Positions 38,304 through 49,071 of a stretch of 64,000 nucleotides of DNA are shown in pieces. Within the stretch, counting starts at the first letter, position 1. The number at the start of each line of letters is the position of its first letter. Made by a program: the position numbers and the translations under genes. The DNA lies in the NCBI RefSeq assembly GCF_038502225.1, contig NC_091357.1, positions 5,055,725 to 5,119,724 of the forward strand, written 5' to 3'. Below the pieces are notes generated by a model. That model did not search any database. It saw only the letters and a list, made by a program, of their open reading frames with translations, and was not told the origin of the DNA. This DNA comes from Cherax quadricarinatus. Taxonomy: Eukaryota > Arthropoda > Malacostraca > Decapoda > Parastacidae.

Positions 38304-41279
38304 CCCCTTCTCCTGTATACAATTACTAAAAAAGAGAAGAAGAAAAACTTTATAAAACTGGGTTGCTTAAATGTGCGTGGATGTAGTGCGGATGACAAGA
38401 AACAGATGATTGCTGATGTTATGAATGAAAAGAAGTTGGATGTCCTGGCCCTAAGCGAAACAAAGCTGAAGGGGGTAGGAGAGTTTCAGTGGGGGGAAAT
38501 AAATGGGATTAAATCTGGAGTATCTGAGAGAGTTAGAGCAAAGGAAGGGGTAGCAGTAATGTTAAATGATCAGTTATGGAAGGAGAAAAGAGAATATGAA
38601 TGTGTAAATTCAAGAATTATGTGGATTAAAGTAAAGGTTGGATGCGAGAAGTGGGTCATAATAAGCGTGTATGCACCTGGAGAAGAGAGGAATGCAGAGG
38701 AGAGAGAGAGATTTTGGGAGATGTTAAGTGAATGTATAGGAGCCTTTGAACCAAGTGAGAGAGTAATTGTGGTAGGGGACTTGAATGCTAAAGTAGGAGA
38801 AACTTTTAGAGAGGGTGTGGTAGGTAAGTTTGGGGTGCCAGGTGTAAATGATAACGGGAGCCCTTTGATTGAACTTTGTATAGAAAGGGGTTTAGTTATA
38901 GGTAATACATATTTTAAGAAAAAGAGGATAAATAAGTATACAAGATATGATGTAGGGCGAAATGACAGTAGTTTGTTGGATTATGTATTGGTAGATAAAA
39001 GACTGTTGAGTAGACTTCAGGATGTACATGTTTATAGAGGGGCCACAGATATATCAGATCACTTTCTAGTTGTAGCTACACTGAGAGTAAAAGGTAGATG
39101 GGATACAAGGAGAATAGAAGCATCAGGGAAGAGAGAGGTGAAGGTTTATAAACTAAAAGAGGAGGCAGTTAGGGTAAGATATAAACAGCTATTGGAGGAT
39201 AGATGGGCTAATGAGAGCATAGGCAATGGGGTCGAAGAGGTATGGGGTAGGTTTAAAAATGTAGTGTTAGAGTGTTCAGCAGAAGTTTGTGGTTACAGGA
39301 AAGTGGGTGCAGGAGGGAAGAGGAGCGATTGGTGGAATGATGATGTAAAGAGAGTAGTAAGGGAGAAAAAGTTAGCATATGAGAAGTTTTTACAAAGTAG
39401 AAGTGATGCAAGGAGGGAAGAGTATATGGAGAAAAAGAGAGAGGTTAAGAGAGTGGTGAAGCAATGTAAAAAGAGAGCAAATGAGAGAGTGGGTGAGATG
39501 TTATCAACAAATTTTGTTGAAAATAAGAAAAAGTTTTGGAGTGAGATTAACAAGTTAAGAAAGCCTAGAGAACAAATGGATTTGTCAGTTAAAAATAGGA
39601 GAGGAGAGTTATTAAATGGAGAGTTAGAGGTATTGGGAAGATGGAAGGAATATTTTGAGGAATTGTTAAATGTTGATGAAGATAGGGAAGCTGTGATTTC
39701 GTGTATAGGGCAAGGAGGAATAACATCTTGTAGGAGTGAGGAAGAGCCAGTTGTGAGTGTGGGGGAAGTTCGTGAGGCAGTAGGTAAAATGAAAGGGGGT
39801 AAGGCAGCCGGGATTGATGGGATAAAGATAGAAATGTTAAAAGCAGGTGGGGATATAGTTTTGGAGTGGTTGGTGCAATTGTTTAATAAATGTATGGAAG
39901 AGGGTAAGGTACCTAGGGATTGGCAGAGAGCATGCATAGTTCCTTTGTATAAAGGCAAAGGGGATAAAAGAGAGTGCAAAAATTATAGGGGGATAAGTCT
40001 GTTGAGTGTACCTGGTAAAGTGTATGGTAGAGTTATAATTGAAAGAATTAAGAGTAAGACGGAGAATAGGATAGCAGATGAACAAGGAGGCTTTAGGAAA
40101 GGTAGGGGGTGTGTGGACCAGGTGTTTACAGTGAAACATATAAGTGAACAGTATTTAGATAAGGCTAAAGAGGTCTTTGTGGCATTTATGGATTTGGAAA
40201 AGGCGTATGACAGGGTGGATAGGGGGGCAATGTGGCAGATGTTGCAAGTGTATGGTGTAGGAGGTAGGTTACTGAAAGCAGTGAAGAGTTTTTACGAGGA
40301 TAGTGAGGCTCAAGTTAGAGTATGTAGGAAAGAGGGAAATTTTTTCCCAGTAAAAGTAGGCCTTAGACAAGGATGTGTGATGTCACCGTGGTTGTTTAAT
40401 ATATTTATAGATGGGGTTGTAAGAGAAGTAAATGCGAGGGTCTTGGCAAGAGGCGTGGAGTTAAAAGATAAAGAATCACACACAAAGTGGGAGTTGTCAC
40501 AGCTGCTCTTTGCTGATGACACTGTGCTCTTGGGAGATTCTGAAGAGAAGTTGCAGAGATTGGTGGATGAATTTGGTAGGGTGTGCAAAAGAAGAAAATT
40601 AAAGGTGAATACAGGAAAGAGTAAGGTTATGAGGATAACAAAAAGATTAGGTGATGAAAGATTGAATATCAGATTGGAGGGAGAGAGTATGGAGGAGGTG
40701 AACGTATTCAGATATTTGGGAGTGGACGTGTCAGCGGATGGGTCTATGAAAGATGAGGTGAATCATAGAATTGATGAGGGAAAAAGAGTGAGTGGTGCAC
40801 TTAGGAGTCTGTGGAGACAAAGAACTTTGTCCTTGGAGGCAAAGAGGGGAATGTATGAGAGTATAGTTTTACCAACGCTCTTATATGGGTGTGAAGCGTG
40901 GGTGATGAATGTTGCAGCGAGGAGAAGGCTGGAGGCAGTGGAGATGTCATGTCTGAGGGCAATGTGTGGTGTGAATATAATGCAGAGAATTCGTAGTTTG
41001 GAAGTTAGGAGGAGGTGCGGGATTACCAAAACTGTTGTCCAGAGGGCTGAGGAAGGGTTGTTGAGGTGGTTCGGACATGTAGAGAGAATGGAGCGAAACA
41101 GAATGACTTCAAGAGTGTATCAGTCTGTAGTGGAAGGAAGGCGGGGTAGGGGTCGGCCTAGGAAGGGTTGGAGGGAGGGGGTAAAGGAGGTTTTGTGTGC
41201 GAGGGGCTTGGACTTCCAGCAGGCATGCTTGAGCGTGTTTGATAGGAGTGAATGGAGACAAATGGTTTTTAATACTTGA
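38304..41279 (+). CDS. LINE-A endonuclease-reverse transcriptase, apparently intact
   Basis: The frame is open from a TAA at 38301 to TGA ending 41279 (about 991 codons). The APE endonuclease is first: LGCLNVRG (38358-38381, catalytic Asn), LALSETK, VVGDLNAKVG (near 38776) and ISDHFLVV (near 39055). The RT covers roughly codons 470-800: GIDGIKIEML, KNYRGISLLS, FMDLEKAYDRVD (near 40186), GLRQGCVMSPWLFNIF (near 40360) and LLFADDTVLL (40505-40535). The C-terminal domain has LLRWFGHVERM and GRGRPRKGWREGV. Clade is provisionally RTE-like. The first in-frame ATG (38406) lies after the catalytic Asn, so the true start is unresolved: non-AUG, splicing, or -1 frameshifting at A AAA AAG (38328-38334). 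Confidence 0.9.
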   Translation, partial: PLLLYTITKKEKKKNFIKLGCLNVRGCSADDKKQMIADVMNEKKLDVLALSETKLKGVGEFQWGEINGIKSGVSERVRAKEGVAVMLNDQLWKEKREYECVNSRIMWIKVKVGCEKWVIISVYAPGEERNAEERERFWEMLSECIGAFEPSERVIVVGDLNAKVGETFREGVVGKFGVPGVNDNGSPLIELCIERGLVIGNTYFKKKRINKYTRYDVGRNDSSLLDYVLVDKRLLSRLQDVHVYRGATDISDHFLVVATLRVKGRWDTRRIEASGKREVKVYKLKEEAVRVRYKQLLEDRWANESIGNGVEEVWGRFKNVVLECSAEVCGYRKVGAGGKRSDWWNDDVKRVVREKKLAYEKFLQSRSDARREEYMEKKREVKRVVKQCKKRANERVGEMLSTNFVENKKKFWSEINKLRKPREQMDLSVKNRRGELLNGELEVLGRWKEYFEELLNVDEDREAVISCIGQGGITSCRSEEEPVVSVGEVREAVGKMKGGKAAGIDGIKIEMLKAGGDIVLEWLVQLFNKCMEEGKVPRDWQRACIVPLYKGKGDKRECKNYRGISLLSVPGKVYGRVIIERIKSKTENRIADEQGGFRKGRGCVDQVFTVKHISEQYLDKAKEVFVAFMDLEKAYDRVDRGAMWQMLQVYGVGGRLLKAVKSFYEDSEAQVRVCRKEGNFFPVKVGLRQGCVMSPWLFNIFIDGVVREVNARVLARGVELKDKESHTKWELSQLLFADDTVLLGDSEEKLQRLVDEFGRVCKRRKLKVNTGKSKVMRITKRLGDERLNIRLEGESMEEVNVFRYLGVDVSADGSMKDEVNHRIDEGKRVSGALRSLWRQRTLSLEAKRGMYESIVLPTLLYGCEAWVMNVAARRRLEAVEMSCLRAMCGVNIMQRIRSLEVRRRCGITKTVVQRAEEGLLRWFGHVERMERNRMTSRVYQSVVEGRRGRGRPRKGWREGVKEVLCARGLDFQQACLSVFDRSEWRQMVFNT
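38328..38334 (+). promoter_or_regulatory. candidate -1 frameshift heptamer in LINE-A
   Basis: A AAA AAG, in frame with an upstream ATG at 38266 whose 29-codon frame ends at TAA 38353. A -1 slip would enter the long endonuclease/RT frame. The heptamer is retained in copy 1 (near 2610, minus strand), but the ATG is not conserved in the related leaders at 50390 and 54790. Speculative. Confidence 0.3.
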
Positions 41280-41515
41280 CGTGCTGTTGGAGTGTGAGCA
41301 AAGTAACATTTATGAAGGGATTCAGGGAAACCGGCAGGCCGGACTTGAGTCCTGGAGATGGGAAGTACAGTGCCTGCACTCTGAAGGAGGGGTGTTAATG
41401 TTGCAGTTTAAAAACTGTAGTGTAAAGCACCCTTCTGGCAAGACAGTGATGGAGTGAATGATGGTGAAAGTTTTTCTTTTTCGGGCCACCCTGCCTTGGT
41501 GGGAATCGGCCGGTG

Positions 41516-41546
<31 letters not shown>

Positions 41547-42466
41547 TTCTAGCGGCTTCAAATCAAGCAGGAGAAAGCTGGTAGGCCCACATGTGAGAGA
41601 ATGGGTCTGTGTGGTCAGTGTGCACCATACAAAAAAAATCCTGGAGCACACAGTGCATAATGAGAAAAAAAAATATGACCTTTTTTTTTTTTTATTTAAT
41701 TAAAATGCTGATTTTGATTGATTTTACTATAAAAAGAACCTAGAAATGGAGCTCAAAGTAGGGGAAATGTTTGACTTTTGACAATGTTCAAAAGTAAACA
41801 AATGATGCCATTGTCCAATAAATGTCCAACTAGCCATTCTAATATGCAGTCATGAATGGGTTGATGTTATTTATACAATTATTACAGTATTGCAGTAGTC
41901 TGCATAATAGTAAGTCTTCTATTTTTTGTTTGAATAAAAATTCAAAATAGAAAGCAAGAGTAATATCAGAGGGGCCTGGAGACATGACTGATGAGCAAAG
42001 AAAATGTTATTTTAGAGCCAGGAATGTCTGTATTGTTCATTCTGGACCTTATTTTGAAATTGTCATATTTTTTAGTTTTTGTGAAATTGGCCAAATTGCA
42101 AATTTCTGACCACATTATTAGGTAGTTGAAATCGGTAAATGGTCAGTTTCTTGTACTCAATCGATAGAAAAAATGGAGTTCTAAAGAAATAGCTATGAGT
42201 TTGGGCGACTGTAACAATGGAATTAGCCGAAAATAGGGCTCAAAGTGGGCGAAATCGCCGATTTGTAAACAGCGCCGAGGTCGCTAACTTCGCGAGAGCA
42301 TAATTCCATCAGTTTTCCATCAAATTTCGTTTTTTTTGTGTCATTACAATCGGGAAAAGATTCTCTGTCATTTCATAAGAAAAAATAATTTTTTTTTTTT
42401 AAATTTTGCGACACCAGGAGACGCCTCAGGATTGGGGGTTGCGACAGTCAAAGGGTTAAGGGTTAA

Positions 42467-43471
42467 CCAGTGTCCAAGAATTTTCAAAAAATAATTTTGT
42501 TATTTTTTCTTATGAAATGATAGAGAATCTTTTTCTGAAGGTAATAAAACAAAAAATACGAAATTTGATGGAAAATTGATGAAATTATGCTCTTGCGAAT
42601 TTTGATGTGTCAGCGATATTTATTCATCTGTGATTTTGCCGACTTTGACTCCCATTTTATGCCAATTACCTTATTCCAGTAGGCCAAATTCTTAGCTATT
42701 TCACAAGTATTACTTCTATTCTATCGATTGAGCACAAGAAATTACCAACTCGACTGTTTTGACTACAAAATAGTGACTGGAAATTGGTAATTTAGCCAAT
42801 TTAGTGCAAAGTTCAAAATATTCCAATTTCAAAATAGGGTCAAGAATAAACAATGCAAGTATTCCTGGCACTAAACTAACATTTCCTCTGTCCATTAGTT
42901 ACATTTTCAGGCTTTACAAATGAATTCTATTTTGATTTTTAATTCACATAATGAATTTTTATTCAAACCAAAAAATAGAACATTTACTGTCATGAAATAT
43001 TGTAATAATTGTATAAATAATATCAGCCCACCAGCTGCCGTGTATTAGACGTGTGTGGTCATTTGTTTACTCTTGAACATCGGCAAAAATTTAACATTTC
43101 TGCTACTTTGAGCTCAGTTTCAAGCTGTTTTCACTACTAAAACCAATCAAAATCATCACTATTTCTGTATATTATCTTCCATTCTATCAAATGTGACCAA
43201 GAAATCGCAAATGCAACTATAAAAAACATACAAAAAACACTGCAAAGTTGCTGTTTTAATTGAAAATTAAGGTCTCTGCTTTTTTCTCTCATTATGCACT
43301 TTGTGCTGCAGGATTTGTTTTATGCACACATACCACATACATGTATTCTCTCATATCTAGGCCCAAATTTACCGCTCACAGCTTATCAGAGTGAGCTGAG
43401 CTTATGGCGTAGATCTACGGTTTGGACTCTCAACGTTAAGCCGTAGATCTACGGCACGGACCCTGAAAGGG
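42467..43471 (-). mobile_element. piggyBac-like MITE-B copy 1
   Basis: Between TTAA (42463-42466) and TTAA (43472-43475). The right end, read on the minus strand, is ccctttcagggtccgtgccg, then gtagatctacgg. About 1 kb, the same family as 51945-53020 in opposite orientation and distantly related to MITE-A. No coding capacity. Confidence 0.82.
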
Positions 43472-43497
43472 TTAACCCAAATATTCTGTATTAATTA

Positions 43498-43697
43498 CCA
43501 AGGTCCAGTTAGCCAGGCTTGAGTTCTGGAGGTGGGAAGTACAATGTCTATACTTTAAAGTAGGGATTTGGGGTATTTGCTGAACCGTCTTATCTGCATG
43601 CCTCTGCAAAGACTGATTGAGTGTGAATGATGGTGAAAGTGTTTCTTTTTTGGGCCACCCTGCCTAAGTGTGAGATGGCCAGTGTTAAAAAAAAAAA
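43498..43697 (+). mobile_element. LINE-A 3'-end insertion
   Basis: gccaggcttgagttctggag through gggccaccctgcctaagtg, ending in a 12-bp A tract. 5'-truncated LINE-A 3' UTR, only about 18 bp from the first PARS2 poly(A) signal. Confidence 0.8.
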
Positions 43698-43714
43698 ATG
43701 TACTAATGGGGCTT

Positions 43715-43742
43715 TTTATTGCCTCATTACAACCTTTTTATT
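43715..43742 (-). terminator. PARS2: PARS2 polyadenylation signals
   Basis: Two AATAAA hexamers on the minus strand (complement of 43737-43742 and 43715-43720), about 100 and 125 bp past the stop codon. Both are embedded in a repeated gcaataaaaag context. Use of either is inferred. Confidence 0.65.
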
Positions 43743-43842
43743 GCATCATTACAACATACCACTTTGATAACATCACTACATTAAAGGCAGTTCAAAATAC
43801 TTTTGTTTAACTATGAGTTTAATTAATTTAACACCATGACAC

Positions 43843-44148
43843 TTAAACATTAAATTTGAATTCCAGCAATTTTTGCTTCAGAAAGTTAACTAATAATGTT
43901 TGTGAGAGCATCTGTGAATCCCCATTTTCAGTATCAATAAGTTCGAACAAAGGTATGCTGGCACAAGCCCCCTTGCCTACAACTATGACTAGAGGGTATC
44001 CTGTCTTCTTAGCTTCCATTACACGCTGTCCAATAGTGAAACTGTCTCGGTCATCTATTATAACATCATTTTGAAAGCCAGGTATGGAGTTAACGACATG
44101 TGCCAGATGATCCACCCAAGACAATGCACCTGCTTCCTTGCTGCCTTT
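43843..44148 (-). CDS. PARS2: PARS2 terminal exon: anticodon-binding domain
   Basis: The acceptor is taacag before 44148 and the stop TAA is at 43845-43843. It encodes the C-terminal anticodon-binding domain of prolyl-tRNA synthetase: HVVNSIPGFQNDVIIDDRDS, then IGQRVMEAKKTGYPLVIVVG and ending KQKLLEFKFNV. This domain recognises tRNA-Pro in the mitochondrion. The 306-bp exon starts in phase 0, matching the previous exon. The short form without a long C-terminal zinc domain fits the mitochondrial (bacterial-like) enzyme rather than the cytosolic one. Identification rests on motif recognition across all five exons. Confidence 0.9.
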   Translation of the reverse strand, partial: KGSKEAGALSWVDHLAHVVNSIPGFQNDVIIDDRDSFTIGQRVMEAKKTGYPLVIVVGKGACASIPLFELIDTENGDSQMLSQTLLVNFLKQKLLEFKFNV

Positions 44149-44439
44149 CTGTTAATAGAAAAACAGATAAAAAATATTAATTTTTGTGCATCTTTAAGCC
44201 ATAATATTAAAATTTATAAAGTAGTTTCTGCAAATGAAATAATACCACTTGAATATTTTATTATGAAGTAAATGCAATCCTTAAAACCAGGAAACAAAAA
44301 GATATGCATCTAATGATATTTATACCTAATTCTATATAAATTTTCATTCTTTCAGGACTAAGGCTATGAGTAGAATATAAGACAGCATTAAAATGAAAAA
44401 CAAAAAAATAAATGAAAATATTTGTGTGTATATGGAACA

Positions 44440-45100
44440 CTGTATTGCCAGTTAATAAATTTAATACTGGAAGCAAAGGGAATATAGCAGAGTATAGTGA
44501 TACCAACACTGTTGTATGGGTGTGAGGCATGGTTTCCAATGCTGCAACAAGGAGAATGGAGGGTGTGGAGATGATGTGTTTGAAGATAATGTATGGTGTG
44601 AATGTTATGGAGATTATTCAGAACTTGAAGATTAAAATTATCAAAAATATTATTCAGAGGGCTGAGGAAGGGATGTTTAGGTGATTTGAGCACCTAGAGA
44701 GAATGACACAAAATAGGATGACTAAGAGGTATGTAAATCTGAGGTGATGGGAAGGAGAGGTAGTGGTCATCCCAGGAAAGGTTGAAGGGAAAGGGTAAAG
44801 GAGGTTTTGAGTGCTAAAGACTTCGACATCCCAGAGGCTTGTACGAGTACACATAATAGGTGTGAATGGAGGAGAGCATTTTTTTATGACTCGACATGGA
44901 GGGTAACATTTATGAAGGGATTCAGGCAAAAAAGTTAGCTGAACTAGAGTCCTAGAGTTGGAAAGTACATTGTTGCACTCTGGAGAAGTGCAGTATGGAA
45001 TCTGAACTGTGATGTTAGCATGCTTCTGGCAAGACAGTGATTGAATGTTTCTTTTTTCTGGTCACTCTACCTAGGTGGGAGATGGCAGGCCTGTTAAAAA
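44440..45100 (+). pseudogene. LINE-A copy 4, 3' fragment in PARS2 intron
   Basis: From accaacactgttgtatgggt (ORF C-terminal region, LYGCEA) through cagagggctgaggaagg (RAEEG), to the 3' UTR and a tail ctaggtgggagatggcagg. Frames are broken and identity to copy 3 is moderate. Confidence 0.8.
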
Positions 45101-45114
45101 ATCTGTCATTTATT

Positions 45115-45260
45115 ACTCAAGAAATTGTAATGACATGATTGCAAACAAACCATACCAAAGGCTAATGCATCAGCCTGAAGTTTTATGACTGATCGTGGGT
45201 TCTATCCCCACACGTAGTATGGTTTGGGTTTTTCTGTCATTTATTGCCATTGTGGTGTGT
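45115..45260 (+). repeat. tRNA-like SINE/MITE
   Basis: Contains cgtgggttctatccccacac, a T-arm and B-box-like stem-loop, and is bracketed by aaaccatac (near 45145) and gtatggttt (near 45219) as short inverted repeats. Possibly a tRNA-derived short element; no tail or duplication identified. Confidence 0.45.
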
Positions 45261-45866
45261 TATAAGTAGTTATTTTTAATTGATAGAGGACAATCTAACC
45301 TTGCATAAATAACATAAATCAAGAAATTTGTTGAAAAATATGTGAGAAATCCACATAGAATGTGTGTGTATGGATTGGTCTGTCAGTTATTGGCTACTTT
45401 CAGCAGGATGGTGAAATCTGCATTCTTGTAACTGGTTGCTCTCAGCACCCAGTCACCAAGATAGCATCAGAACTTGTGCCTTAGTTAAGGCCAAGGAAGG
45501 CAGTCACAGGTCAGTTAGTCATCAGACACTGCATGATTAACAACCAGCAGCAGACTACATGTCTTCGCTAGAAAACAGGTGCCTAGGATATTACAATAGT
45601 GCAGCTCATTACTGTGAGACTGACAGTGCAACCTTAATACTGCAGAAGTAAAAGCACAGTTCAGTACAGTGATGCTGACTCTGCAGAACAATTTCAAGAT
45701 GCTGACTGGAGGGAGGGTGTGTGTGCATGCATGTGTTTGCATGTAGAAAGTGTTATTGAAATAGTAATTTTAATGGTAAGCTACCAGTAAATGTGTAGTC
45801 TTATAGTGATTTGCAACATGTCAAGTATTTTCCTGTTCACCCATTATTAAGGTTCTCACCAGGTCT
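45261..45866. other. intron interval without recognised feature
   Basis: No exon-like conserved ORF, RNA or repeat recognised on either strand. Confidence 0.3.
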
Positions 45867-46294
45867 TTAACACTTTCGCTTACTGTGCTGTAGTACTACG
45901 CCTTTGGTTTCACTGGCCGTGCCGTAGTACAACGTGATGAGCTCAGCTCGATCAGATAAACTGTGAGCAGTAAATATGGGCCTACATGCAAGAGAACGGG
46001 CCAATGTGGTAAGTGTACGCCACGCAGTGCATAATGAGGAAAATGAGTGTTTTTGGTTTACAATAGCAACTTTGCAGTGTATTTTCCTATGGTTTTTATG
46101 GTTAAATTATCAGTTTCTTGGTCTCGTTTGATAGAATGAAAGATACATTACAGAAACAGAGATGATTTTGATTAGTTTTAGGACTGAAAATAGCTTGAAA
46201 TTGAGCTCAAAGTAGCGGAATGTTCGATTTTTGCCGATGTTAGAGTAAACAAATCATCATATGTCCCAAACATGTCAACTGGTAAGTTAAATAT

Positions 46295-47240
46295 TGTTAT
46301 ATCTTGGAAATTGGTCATCCTGTGTTATTTAACTATTGTAAGAGAATATGATCATCACTTAATATTATAGCGCGAAAGTCCCCGTTTATAGCTAAAATAG
46401 AGACTTTCGACATTATATTATTATCTCTTTAATATATAAAAAATACCATGGTATTATCCTTATTTTATTATTATTATTATTATTGTTAGGTAGGATTATT
46501 ATGTATATAGAGCATAAATCTCGGAACCATCCGGTGAATTGTTCAATTGTTTATGTCCAGTTGACTAACGTTTGGGTCAGGTGATCCAACCTGACGACGG
46601 GTCAACAGACTGGCAGGTAGTCAGTCCGCTCCCTGCTCTAGCCTTGACAACTGATCGTATATTGGTTCTCTCTTAGGGTGTACAGTTTGAATGGGTTTGA
46701 GAATTAGTCTCTAGAGCTGACTCAGTTTGTTCCTCATTGCTCTGAAAGATTGTTTTGATATTTATATTCTTGGTCAGTTCAGTAATCCATAGAGATACGT
46801 CTTCTCAGACAAACTCTTGCTTTCTACTTCCTTTACGGCCGGATTCAAAGGTCTTGTTGAATCTTGTACATTTTGTAGTTTGAGTTTACACAGTCTTGTT
46901 AAGACAAAGATGCAAATGTTAATGAAGACTTAATTACAAGAAGAAAAATTAATCTTCCTTATTAATGTGATACTTCCATGATTTTGAACTAAATATATAT
47001 ATTGTAAATTTATTGTACAAAGTATTAAGGTATAATATTTGGTACAGAGAGAAGATAAAGTATTGTATTTAAATACTTTAATAAATTTGAATATTATTCT
47101 ATGGAGTTTCCCAGTTGAAAATGTTTCCCCTAGACTCTAAAATACCTTTAACTAACTCTGATCCAAAATCTTGTTGCCTATGAAGAAAATAGTAACAGAC
47201 CACATTCTGAAGTTCTTTATAAAATTTCTTATTCGCAACA
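46295..47240. mobile_element. solo LTR of an LTR retrotransposon
   Basis: 946 bp starting TGTTATATC and ending GCAACA (TG...CA), flanked by aatat (46290-46294) and aatgt (47241-47245), an imperfect 5-bp duplication. The flanking MITE backbone is contiguous across it compared with 52380-52440. No ORF. An aataaa lies near 47081. Orientation and family (Gypsy, Pao or other) cannot be decided. Confidence 0.6.
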
Positions 47241-47281
47241 AATGTGTGTTCACAAATGTGCTGATATTATTTATACAATTA

Positions 47282-47507
47282 AAGGAGGGGTTCGGGATAT
47301 TAGCAGTTTGGAAGGATATGTCGTGTATATACGTATATGCTTCTAAACTGTTGTGTTCTGAGCACCTCTGCAAAAACAGTGATTGTGTGAGTGAGGTGAA
47401 AGTGTTGAATGATGATGAAAGTATTTTCTTTTTGGGGATTTTCTTTCTTTTTGGGTCACCCTGCCTCGGTGGGAGACGGCCGACTTGTTTAAAAAAAAAA
47501 AAAAAAA
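47282..47507 (+). mobile_element. LINE-A 3'-tail insertion, 226 bp
   Basis: Starts aaggaggggttcgggatatt and ends gtgggagacggccgacttg, then an A tract. Flanked by aatta (47277-47281, 47508-47512) in the MITE sequence ttatacaattattac, which is uninterrupted at 52430. The same 3' UTR variant is present at 60680-60907. Confidence 0.82.
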
Positions 47508-47999
47508 AATTATTACAATACTGCATAACAGTAAATCTATTTTTTTGTGTGAATAAAAATTCTTGGAATAAAAATAAAAATGGAATTCATATGTAAAGCC
47601 TGGAAACGTAACTGATAAACAGAGGAAATGTTTTTTTGGTGCCAAGAATGACTGCATTATTTATTTTGGACCCTATTTTGAATTGGCCAAATTACCAATT
47701 TCTGATCACTTTATTGAAATACAGTGTAGTTGACTGGGCAATTTCTTGTGCTCATTTGACAAAATAGAAGACATACTAGCAAAATAGCTAAAAATTTGGT
47801 CAAACTGGAACAATGTATTTGGCCTAAAATAGGACTCGATGGGCAAAATCGCCTATGCGTAAATAGAGCTGACAGGAAAATTCATGAAATCATAATTTTG
47901 TCAGTTTTTTATCAAATTTCGTACTGTTTGCTTTATTACCTTCAGAAAAAGATTCTCTACCATTTCATAAGGAAAAATAACTTTTTTTTTTTTTTTTAA

Positions 48000-49071
48000 C
48001 CCTTTGACTGTCGCGGCCGTATATATACGTCTTACGAGGTACCGTGTTTGACGTATATATACTCATAAATTCTAGCGGCTTCAAATCAAGCAGGAGAAAG
48101 CTGGTAGGCCCACATGTGAGAGAATAGGTCTGTGTGGTCAGTGTGCATCATATAAAAAAATTCCTGGAGCACGCAGTGCATAATGAGAAAAAAAAAAACT
48201 GACAGTTTTTTTTTTAATTAAAATGCCGAATTTGTGGTCTATTTTCGTATAGTATTTATGGTTGTATTCTCGTTTTCTTGGTCTCATTTGATAGAATGGA
48301 AAACATATTATAGAAATAGAGGTGATTTTGATTGATTTTACTATAAAAAGAACCTAGAAATGGAGCTCAAAGTAGGGGAAATGTTTGACTTTTGACTATG
48401 TTCAAAAGTAAACAAATGATGCCATTGTCCAATAAATGTCCAACTAGCCATTCTAATATGCAGTCATGAATGGGTTGATGTTATTTATACAATTATTACA
48501 GTATTGCAGTAGTCTGCATAATAGTAAGTCTTCAATTTTTTGTTTGAATAAAAATTCAAAATAGAAAGCAAGAGTTATATCAGAGGGGCCTGGAGATATG
48601 ACTGATGAGCAAAGAAAATGTTATTTTAGAGCCAGGAATGTCTGCATTGTTCACTCTGGACCTTATTTTGAAATTGTCATATTTTTTAGTTTTCGTGAAA
48701 TTGGCCAAATTGCAAATTTCTGACCACATTATTAGGTAGTTGAAACCGGTAAATGGGCAGTTTCTTGTACTCAATCGATAGAAAAAATGGAGTTCTAAAG
48801 AAATAGCTATGAATTGTGGCGACTGGAACAATGGAATTAGCCGAAAATAGGGCTCAAAGTGGGCGAAATCGGCGATTTGTAAACAGCGCCGAGGTCGCTA
48901 ACTTCGCGAGAGCATAATTCCGTCAGTTTTCCATCAAATTTCGTTTTTTTGGTGTCATTACAATCGGGAAAAGATTCTCTATCATTTCATAAGAAAAAAA
49001 TAATTTTTTTTTTTTTAAATTTTGCGACACCAGGAGATACCTCAGGATTGGGGGTTGCGACAGTCAAAGGG
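48000..49071 (+). mobile_element. piggyBac-like MITE-A copy 2
   Basis: TTAA (47996-47999), ccctttgactgtcgcggccg ... gcgacagtcaaaggg, TTAA (49072-49075). 1072 bp, noncoding. Nested in the 45871-49129 element. Its left part gives the pre-insertion sequence for LINE-A copy 3. Confidence 0.88.

Larger units (their letters stand above)
37940..41543 (+). mobile_element. LINE-A copy 3, full-length with intact frame
   Basis: A 3.6-kb insertion with a leader (37940-38303), one long frame (38304-41279), a 3' UTR ending cctgccttggtgggaatcgg, then ccggtgttat, and a 26-bp A tract. Perfect 12-bp target duplications flank it. The leader contains several short ATG-initiated frames. The 5' terminus (taggtagtaggttgg) is shared with the derivative at 54637-55099. 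It is the youngest-looking element in the window and a plausible source of the other LINE-A insertions. Confidence 0.92.
37861..42455 (+). mobile_element. piggyBac-like MITE-A copy 1, split by LINE-A
   Basis: TTAA (37857-37860) then ccctttgactgtcgc; right end gcgacagtcaaaggg then TTAA (42456-42459): perfect 15-bp terminal inverted repeats. Without the LINE-A insertion (37940-41543 plus one 12-bp duplicate) it is about 1 kb, the same as copies at 48000-49071 and 50612-51689. No transposase is encoded. Subterminal cgtatatatacg palindromes are near the left end. Confidence 0.88.

Noticed and set aside
38373..41279. Reading the long LINE-A frame as a host gene
   Set aside because: APE endonuclease and RT motifs, flanking target duplications and an A tail show it is a retrotransposon ORF.
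45160..45225. A functional tRNA gene
   Set aside because: Only a T-arm-like stem-loop is present; no convincing acceptor, D-arm or anticodon stems. Treated as a SINE-like repeat.
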